From Pedobacter sp. Hv1 (lineage in GTDB: Bacteria; Bacteroidota; Bacteroidia; Sphingobacteriales; Sphingobacteriaceae): a stretch of DNA of 64,000 nt. Numbering within the stretch: the stretch's first letter is position 1; every line of letters starts with the position of its first letter. The position numbers and the translations under genes are program-made. The DNA is taken from the NCBI RefSeq assembly GCF_001412215.1, contig NZ_LLWP01000009.1:186001-250000 (forward strand), in the 5' to 3' direction. Positions 58,236 through 64,000 of this stretch are shown piece by piece. The notes under the pieces are model-generated. The model made no database searches. It was not told where the DNA came from and saw nothing but the letters and a program-made list of their open reading frames with translations.

Positions 58236-59040
58236 AATAAACAATAGGCATTTCACCAACTGCTTTTAGGTTTTTGTAAACATAAAGATTAAGCAAGCGC
58301 TCACTTAAAAAACCTATGGTGCGGTTTTGATAAGGGTACGGACTAACCTTGATATTCTTCTCAAGTTCAAATAGTATTGGAAACAACCAAGTGCAATAGG
58401 CCTCCACAAATGCTTTGTCGGCAATAAACATGTTATAGCAATGCATTGTATTTCTTGTCGAAAAGAAAGTCTTCGCAAATTCATAATCGGCAGGGGCCAA
58501 TTTTTGTAAAGCTTGTTCAAAAATCAACCAATCTTCCCGTAAATGATAATAGATAAACTGATCTTCAATGTTGAAAGGATGAGTGCCCAATGACCCAATT
58601 TGACTTGCTTTGGCTACTAATATCTGTGTTCCGGCTAGTTTTTCTAATATGTAGTTTTTAAGGGTAGCTGATGAGATCTCATTTAACCCTTCATTAGATA
58701 GTGGTTTACTATAGCTATCTGACTGATCCTCTATTTTTTTATCACCCCATAATTTTTGTTTAACCTTTGTTTCAGGGATAGTGAAATACCGTCTGTAATG
58801 TGCCAAACCAATGTACTGGCTGTCTATCTGGTGCAGGTTTTTCCAGATCCAATACAGCGCAGTTGTTTCGCAAAAACGTTCGTTTTTTTCTGAAATATGG
58901 TCTCCTGTATCATCACTAAAAAATGGGAGATCAAGTTGACTTTGAATTTTGCCAACTTGTATAGGCTTGATGAAAGCGCAATTTGGAGCGGGGTACTCTT
59001 TATGAAAAACACTGAAAATCGTTAAATCCTTATCGTACAT
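58228..59040 (-). CDS. DUF4422 glycosyltransferase-like protein
   Basis: Protein of 270 residues: YDKDLTIFSVFHKEYPAP, FCETTALYWIWKNLHQIDSQYIGLAHYRRYF and MHCYNMFIADKAFVEAYCTWLF are the signature of DUF4422 proteins, a group in capsule and exopolysaccharide loci with predicted glycosyltransferase activity (WXWKN, HYRRYF). Its start overlaps the end of glf by 11 nt, so they are co-translated; a galactofuranosyl acceptor or donor role is possible. Confidence 0.85.
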   Translation of the reverse strand: MYDKDLTIFSVFHKEYPAPNCAFIKPIQVGKIQSQLDLPFFSDDTGDHISEKNERFCETTALYWIWKNLHQIDSQYIGLAHYRRYFTIPETKVKQKLWGDKKIEDQSDSYSKPLSNEGLNEISSATLKNYILEKLAGTQILVAKASQIGSLGTHPFNIEDQFIYYHLREDWLIFEQALQKLAPADYEFAKTFFSTRNTMHCYNMFIADKAFVEAYCTWLFPILFELEKNIKVSPYPYQNRTIGFLSERLLNLYVYKNLKAVGEMPIVYFT

Positions 59041-60142
59041 TTAATTCATTTTTAGCAACATGAAGGGCGGCACCTATTACCTGGTGCATATCATAGTACT
59101 TATACTCTGCAAGTCTGCCACCGAAGATCAAGTTGGGTTCTAACTCCTTTAATTTTTTATATTTTTTTGCCAATTCTTCATTTTCCGTATCATTAATTGG
59201 GTAGTAGGGTTCTTTATTTGTGGTCCACTCTTGGGGGTATTCTTTCGTGATAACTGTTTTTGCTTGTTTGCCAAATTCAAAATGTTTATGCTCAATGATA
59301 CGGGTATATGGTGTTTCAAAATCAGTATAATTAACAGCGGCTGTGCCTTGATAATTCTCTGTATCTAATACCTGATGATCGAATTCTAAACTACGGTATT
59401 TCAAGTGCCCTAAGGAGTAGTTAAAATACTCATCTAACTTTCCTGTATAAACAACTTTATGTGCCTGTTTGCTTAGTTCTTGTTTGTTGGCGAAGAAATC
59501 TACACCTAACCTTACTTCAATACCTTTTAGGAGGCCCTCCGTTAGCTTATTATAACCACCAATTGGGATACCTTGATACTTGTCATTGAAATAATTGTTA
59601 TCGAAGGTAAACCTAAGCGGTAAGCGTTTAATAATAAATGCAGGAAGCTCGGTTCCCTTTCTTCCCCACTGTTTTTCTGTATAACCTTTAATCAGCTTCA
59701 AATAAATATCTTCACCTACAAAGTTTAAGGCTTGCTCCTCCAGGTTCTTAGGGCTTTTTACCAGATTAGCCTTAATCTGTTTATCAATAGTAGCTTTGGC
59801 CTCTTCAGGTGTTTTTGTTTTCCAAAGCTGATAAAAGGTATTCATGTTAAAAGGCAAATTGTAAAGCTCACCTTTGTAATTGGCAACTGGGGTATATATA
59901 AATCTATTAAATTCAACAAAAGAATTCACAAAATCCCAAATCTCTTTGTCGTTGGTGTGAAAGATATGCGGACCGTACCAGTGGACATTGATATTTTCAA
60001 TTTCCTTGCAATAGATATTTCCCCCAGCATGTTCTCTTTTATCGATCACCAAACATTTTTTCCCTGCTTTGGTCATTTGATGTGCAAATGTTGCACCAAA
60101 AAGCCCCGAACCCACGATAAGGTAATCGTAATTTTTATCCAT
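59030..60142 (-). CDS. glf: UDP-galactopyranose mutase
   Basis: Flavoenzyme of 370 residues that converts UDP-galactopyranose to UDP-galactofuranose. FAD motif YDYLIVGSGLFGATFAHQM at the N-terminus, EHAGGNIYCKEIENINVHWYGPHIFHT, GYTEKQWGRKGTELP, the PIGGYNKLTEGLL segment and the C-terminal GRLAEYKYYDMHQVIGAAL are diagnostic. The start is ATG 60140-60142; the longer TTG start lies inside a TATATTTG box (complement of 60149-60156). Galactofuranose is thus probably part of the surface glycan. Confidence 0.95.
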   Translation of the reverse strand: MDKNYDYLIVGSGLFGATFAHQMTKAGKKCLVIDKREHAGGNIYCKEIENINVHWYGPHIFHTNDKEIWDFVNSFVEFNRFIYTPVANYKGELYNLPFNMNTFYQLWKTKTPEEAKATIDKQIKANLVKSPKNLEEQALNFVGEDIYLKLIKGYTEKQWGRKGTELPAFIIKRLPLRFTFDNNYFNDKYQGIPIGGYNKLTEGLLKGIEVRLGVDFFANKQELSKQAHKVVYTGKLDEYFNYSLGHLKYRSLEFDHQVLDTENYQGTAAVNYTDFETPYTRIIEHKHFEFGKQAKTVITKEYPQEWTTNKEPYYPINDTENEELAKKYKKLKELEPNLIFGGRLAEYKYYDMHQVIGAALHVAKNELNVR

Positions 60143-60207
60143 ATCAAACAAATATAATTATTGCTGTACTGAAAATATTATTTTATAAAGATTAGTTTTG
60201 TTCTTAA

Positions 60208-61101
60208 ATGATATCGATAATAATTGCATCTGTAGACCCAAATTTTTTGGTCAATGTTACAGCAAATATTACCCAAACTATTGGGGTAGAATTTGAGGTG
60301 ATCGGCATAGCCAATGGCGATGGTAAAATGGGAATTTGTGAGGTTTACAATAAAGGATTTGCCCAAGCTAAATACGATATTTTGTGTTTTATGCACGAAG
60401 ATCTGCTAATGAAAAGCGAAAATTGGGGCGAGATTGTAATTGATATTTTTAAAACCAATCCGGCATTTGGCTTAATTGGCATTGCTGGAGGGCAATATAA
60501 ATCTGTTGCACCATCTAGTTGGTATTGTTATGAGAATGAAGCGCCAGAATTGCTCAACTATAACCTTGTTCAACGATATAAGTATACCAATAAGGCTACA
60601 AATAGAATCTATGCCAACCCTACAGAAAGTAAATTGATAGAAGTTGCCAGCATTGATGGGGTTTGGTTCTGTTGTACTAGAGCGGCCATAAATTCGTATG
60701 CCTTTGACCAAGAATTGTTAAAAGGCTTTCATGGATATGATCTTGATTTTTCTTTAGGCTTGGGCCAAAAATATAAAGTAGGTGTAACATTCGATATCTT
60801 GATCGAACATTTTTCTGAAGGTTATACCGATAGAAATTGGCTGAGCGAAATATTAAAAATACATGCCAAGTGGAACGCGATCTTGCCAATAAATATTACT
60901 AATCTGCCTAAAGCAAAGGCAGGTCTTTTGGAGAAAAGAGGTTTCAGAGGGATCATTGGTAGAATGAAAACCGAAGACTTTACTTTTGCTGAAACCCAGG
61001 CTATGCTTTTAAAAAGTAGAAGCTCCAAAATGATGACAACGGGATTGTTCTTGAAGCTTTACCTACACCTTCTTAAGGTATTTCTTAAAAAGGGTAGATA
61101 A
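60208..61101 (+). CDS. Glycosyltransferase (GT2-like)
   Basis: Protein of 297 residues: ISIIIASVDPNFLVNVTANI and a YDILCFMHEDLLM motif with the metal-binding acidic residue, VDGVWFCCTRAA, GYDLDFSLGL. Related to the GT-A glycosyltransferase at the other end of the cluster (63128-63928). Target sugar unknown. It is on the plus strand, divergent from glf, with its TAGTTTTG box (60193-60200) 7 nt before the ATG. The gene ends about 20 nt before the convergent WbsX gene. Confidence 0.85.
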   Translation: MISIIIASVDPNFLVNVTANITQTIGVEFEVIGIANGDGKMGICEVYNKGFAQAKYDILCFMHEDLLMKSENWGEIVIDIFKTNPAFGLIGIAGGQYKSVAPSSWYCYENEAPELLNYNLVQRYKYTNKATNRIYANPTESKLIEVASIDGVWFCCTRAAINSYAFDQELLKGFHGYDLDFSLGLGQKYKVGVTFDILIEHFSEGYTDRNWLSEILKIHAKWNAILPINITNLPKAKAGLLEKRGFRGIIGRMKTEDFTFAETQAMLLKSRSSKMMTTGLFLKLYLHLLKVFLKKGR

Positions 61102-61120
61102 TTTAAGCCTTTATAGGCAA

Positions 61121-62218
61121 CTATTTAACTGCTGCTGCAAGTTCTTCTAAATAGACAAATCCATGTTTTTCGTCTGGCTCTAAATGACAGCCTTCTCCCC
61201 ATTCATTCCAAGCATTTACAAATAACAATTGCTCGTTTTCAGGAAGGTTTGCCTTGGTATAGGCAACCATTTTTTTTGCCCATGTGCCAAACAGTTTGGG
61301 ATCAGTATCTATATATAAAGTTGCATTTTCCTTTCTCCGAGCAGAGTTATCCCAAGATGGACTTACACACCTAAAATATTTGTAATCAGGTTTTGGCTTA
61401 TTGATCATATTCTTAACCAAAGTAGGATAAGAAAAAACCTTATTTGTGAATTTGGCAGATGGTTTTATTCCTGTGGTATGCAATACTTTGCTCAACACAT
61501 AGCTCAACATGTTTTGTTTACCTGCTTTTTCTCCACTGTATTTTCCATCTGGTGCAAATTCGGTTCCCGCATCAAAACCATGTAAGCTAGGAGTTAAGTT
61601 TCTTTCAAAATTTTCAACCCTAATTAAGTAGAGATCATCGAAGCCTGCTTTTTTTACTTCTTCTCGCCAAATTTCGGTAGCTTCTTTAATGTTTGGGTGA
61701 AGCTCAGTTCTATACATTAAGAAAACAGGTTTTCCATCAATTTTGATGTATCTATCATCTTTGAAAAAAGGAATGAGATATTTGATATGTGCAAGGTCGT
61801 CTTCCAAAGAATAATCTTGTTTCATCAAAACTTCTTTTTCCTGCCCATCCCAAGTTCTGGTCCAGTTTTCATTGGCCCAACATAAGCAAAATGGAATTTC
61901 GGGAGTTTTGTTGGCCAAAAGATGGTGCAATGGGGTTTCTAATAGCAGTTTACCATTAAACCAATAATGATAAAAGCAAAAACCATATAAACCATATTCG
62001 AGGGCAAGTTTTGCCTGTTCTTCAAGCACGGTATGATTGCTCAGATCATAATAGTTCTGATGAAGAGGAATGTGGGGCTGGTAATGTCCTTTGAATTTTG
62101 GTTGTGCTTTTTTTACGTTTGTCCATTCGGTAAAACCCTCTCCCCACCATTCGTTGTTCTCTTTTATCGCATGGTATTGTGGTAGATAAAAAGCAATCGG
62201 CTTAATTTGTTTATTCAT
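61121..62218 (-). CDS. WbsX-like glycoside hydrolase 99/glycosyltransferase protein
   Basis: Protein of 365 residues with the WbsX pattern: KPIAFYLPQYHAIKENNEWW, GEGFTEWTNVKKAQP, CLCWANENWTRTWDG and LLFVNAWNEWGEGCHLEPD. WbsX proteins (PF14307) occur in O-antigen loci and have a GH99-like TIM barrel; the activity is not settled. It overlaps the upstream GT2 gene by 8 nt, showing an operon with the next two genes. Confidence 0.9.
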   Translation of the reverse strand: MNKQIKPIAFYLPQYHAIKENNEWWGEGFTEWTNVKKAQPKFKGHYQPHIPLHQNYYDLSNHTVLEEQAKLALEYGLYGFCFYHYWFNGKLLLETPLHHLLANKTPEIPFCLCWANENWTRTWDGQEKEVLMKQDYSLEDDLAHIKYLIPFFKDDRYIKIDGKPVFLMYRTELHPNIKEATEIWREEVKKAGFDDLYLIRVENFERNLTPSLHGFDAGTEFAPDGKYSGEKAGKQNMLSYVLSKVLHTTGIKPSAKFTNKVFSYPTLVKNMINKPKPDYKYFRCVSPSWDNSARRKENATLYIDTDPKLFGTWAKKMVAYTKANLPENEQLLFVNAWNEWGEGCHLEPDEKHGFVYLEELAAAVK

Positions 62219-63128
62219 TATTCAGGTATTTGTGTGATCTGCTTTCATTAATCAGAAATTTAAATCTAGAAAAGATAGATTTTTTTCTGATATAGAGTAA
62301 TTCGCGGCTATTTTCGAGTAAAAGTAAAAACAATTTAAATGAAAATGCCCGCGGTCTTTTATCCAAATATGCTGCCAGCAATTTTTGAAGTAAGTTTCTT
62401 AGAGGCGCTGGAGTTGATGGATGTGCAATAAAAAGTTTTAAATGTTCTGGCCTTAATTGCTGTGGCTCTGTTTTATCGTTAGCTGTAGAACTTTCTTTAT
62501 GGAGCCTATGGTTAACCAATACCTCATCTATATACGCTATTTTGCCATAGCAGGCAGCAGTATAAGCAAGCCACCAGTCGTAATAAAAGTTGGCAGGAAT
62601 GGGATCAACCATTTGGAGAAATTCTTTACTAATTAAACAAGCATGTCCAGAAACACAATTAAAATAGACAAGATTGATGGCACAATTTCCATTTACAAAG
62701 CGATGATGTGACCTTGTTGTTTTTCCAGTAGCCACATTGCGTTCGTCAATGTAGGCCGAGTTATGGTAAATTAAATAATTGTCTTTAATGTTGGCTTGGA
62801 GTACCGCTATTTTACCTTCATGCCAAATGTCGTCTTGATCGGCAATAGCGATAAAATCTCCTTGGCATAAAGATAAACACTTTGTAAAATTGGCGTTAAA
62901 ACCTAGGTTTTTTTCGTTTAGAAATAACTTGATCCTTGTATCTCTATTCTGGTATTCAGTTAAGATCGCAAAGGTTTGATCGGTTGAACAATCATCTAAA
63001 ATTATAATTTCTAGCGTTGTATAAGATTGCGACAAAATTGAATCGAGCTGCTGAGCAATGTACTTTTCACCATTGTAGGTACATAAGGCAATAGATACTA
63101 AAGGCAAATTGTACGCAGTCTCCACCAT
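62211..63128 (-). CDS. Family 2 glycosyltransferase
   Basis: Protein of 305 residues: VSIALCTYNGEKYIAQQLDS, LEIIILDDCSTDQT, and AIADQDDIWH (the DXD metal site), with FYYDWWLAYTAACYG later. Inverting GT-A enzyme; the acceptor is not deducible. Overlaps both neighbours (1 nt with the upstream gene, 8 nt with WbsX). Confidence 0.92.
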   Translation of the reverse strand: MVETAYNLPLVSIALCTYNGEKYIAQQLDSILSQSYTTLEIIILDDCSTDQTFAILTEYQNRDTRIKLFLNEKNLGFNANFTKCLSLCQGDFIAIADQDDIWHEGKIAVLQANIKDNYLIYHNSAYIDERNVATGKTTRSHHRFVNGNCAINLVYFNCVSGHACLISKEFLQMVDPIPANFYYDWWLAYTAACYGKIAYIDEVLVNHRLHKESSTANDKTEPQQLRPEHLKLFIAHPSTPAPLRNLLQKLLAAYLDKRPRAFSFKLFLLLLENSRELLYIRKKSIFSRFKFLINESRSHKYLNNE

Positions 63129-63928
63129 TAAAGCTTCTTTTTTACACTATTGAACATCCTAATGAAGAACAGAGCTAAAGGATTTCCTAGGAGAAATTTA
63201 ATAGGAGAACCAGAGAGGAAAAAAATGGTATTATTGGTTTGTATCCATCTGCTTCTAAAAAAAGAATCGTACTTTTTAACCAATTCTTTTTCGATCCTAT
63301 AAAATTCTTGATCTCTATTGCCAAAACTTTTATGGGTGAGGTTAAATGCAATGGCGTAAGCAGAAAAGCCATTCAGTGCTGCTTGTAAACAGAGATCTGT
63401 TCCATATAAATGAAATCCAGAAAGATCATTGGATACTTTTAACAAGGCATTGTTTTTTACCAATATAAAGTTTTCATCAATTGCAGCTACTTTTAAAGGG
63501 AAACGACCCTTACTCATTAGCCCCTTTTCTGGATAGGAAATATGATAAACAATATGATTTGGGCCTGCAGCACCAGAGTTGCTACAAATTGCCCAATTAG
63601 GGTCTTTAAGATCTAGCTCTTTTAATCTGTTTCTTAAATCCGAGATGTCATCTTCATTGATCAAAATATCTTGATGACAGATAATGATATATTTTCCCTT
63701 TGCTTGCCTTAAGAAAAGATTAAAAGCTTCAAAAGCATCAAATACATTGCCCTCAGTATTGTCAGCAAACAGATATTCACAAAGATCATTGGTAAAACCA
63801 CTGCTTTGAAATGACTGTAGCATTTCCTGATATTCTCCTTTGCGGGTAACTAATGTGCAGATGGAAAATTCAAAAGGATGATCAACCCTTGCGATTGAAG
63901 TTGCTTGAATAGACATGTCTCTACTCAT
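63128..63928 (-). CDS. Glycosyltransferase-like protein
   Basis: Protein of 266 residues: FSICTLVTRKGEYQEML, EYLFADNTEGNVFDAFEAFN and YIIICHQDILINEDD resemble GT2-type cores, as in the protein at 60208; the HQD takes the place of DXD. FHLYGTDLCLQAALNGFSAYAI is a second shared block. Two nt separate it from the upstream ABC transporter gene, so both are in one operon. Confidence 0.78.
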   Translation of the reverse strand: MSRDMSIQATSIARVDHPFEFSICTLVTRKGEYQEMLQSFQSSGFTNDLCEYLFADNTEGNVFDAFEAFNLFLRQAKGKYIIICHQDILINEDDISDLRNRLKELDLKDPNWAICSNSGAAGPNHIVYHISYPEKGLMSKGRFPLKVAAIDENFILVKNNALLKVSNDLSGFHLYGTDLCLQAALNGFSAYAIAFNLTHKSFGNRDQEFYRIEKELVKKYDSFFRSRWIQTNNTIFFLSGSPIKFLLGNPLALFFIRMFNSVKKKL

Positions 63929-63930
63929 TT

Positions 63931-64000
63931 TTAATCATTAAAAGCCTGCATATCTATTAAACGTTTGTAAAGGCCGTTTCGCGACATTAATTCGCTATGA
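63931..64000 (-). CDS. ABC exporter ATP-binding protein, C-terminal fragment
   Basis: Only the last 23 residues lie in the window: HSELMSRNGLYKRLIDMQAF then ND and stop. The 'HSEL...NGLYKRL...MQ' end is typical of MsbA/ABC-B exporters, where it follows the switch-His and D-loop. It would precede the glycosyltransferases in the same operon and may export a glycan or lipid intermediate. The call rests on this short tail only. Confidence 0.6.
   Translation of the reverse strand, partial: HSELMSRNGLYKRLIDMQAFND

Overview
The window reads as a contiguous stretch of a Bacteroidota chromosome, most likely Sphingobacteriaceae (Pedobacter-like). The reasons are the AT-rich composition; TAnnTTTG promoter boxes; near absence of Shine-Dalgarno sites; SusC/Oar-type TonB receptors; and lineage families such as DUF4270, DUF4920, DUF3137/LemA, a GG-leader peptide, and a CarB without its C-terminal regulatory domain. 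The genus is an inference from gene content, not a database match. I found no rRNA, tRNA, CRISPR array, insertion sequence or prophage.

Layout. 1-4.2 kb: a cut-off M14 carboxypeptidase, pepT, a methyltransferase, small membrane proteins and an ORF6N gene broken by an amber codon. 4.5-7.2 kb: the translation operon rplM-rpsI-rpsB-tsf. 7.2-16.3 kb: accessory genes (Tat phosphoesterase, nagA, cAMP phosphodiesterase-like enzyme, Oar-like TonB receptor, lipoprotein) that separate tsf from its usual partners pyrH-frr (16.4-17.7 kb). 17.8-22.1 kb: ABC exporter, MFS transporter, truncated haemoglobin and a hydrolase.

22.3-26.8 kb is a vitamin-uptake region. A TPP riboswitch with its own promoter precedes a TonB receptor and a ThiE-like enzyme. 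Just upstream on the same strand lie a PnuC/PnuT-type transporter and an overlapping NadR-type kinase. Together they could import thiamine across both membranes and trap it by phosphorylation. The riboswitch aptamer carries an insertion of about 83 nt made of degenerate heptad repeats of the kind seen in other intergenic gaps here.

27-57 kb is mostly housekeeping: carB, LemA/DUF3137, radA, RNase G, a 29-residue COX24-like ribosomal peptide, HU, mutY-ssb, glmS, DUF4270, a solo GT5 N-domain protein, panC, panD, acyl-CoA dehydrogenase and rimP-nusA-infB. Interspersed are a GG-leader cysteine-rich peptide (35.5 kb) and a candidate small RNA (33.6-33.7 kb, minus). 57-64 kb is a surface-polysaccharide locus: acyltransferase, DUF4422, UDP-galactopyranose mutase, glycosyltransferases, a WbsX-like protein and the tail of an ABC exporter.

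The clearest signals not explained by genes are the period-7 intergenic arrays, two classes of dispersed hairpin element, and a recurring arrangement in which a TAnnTTTG box ends 4-8 nt before the ATG, predicting leaderless mRNAs.
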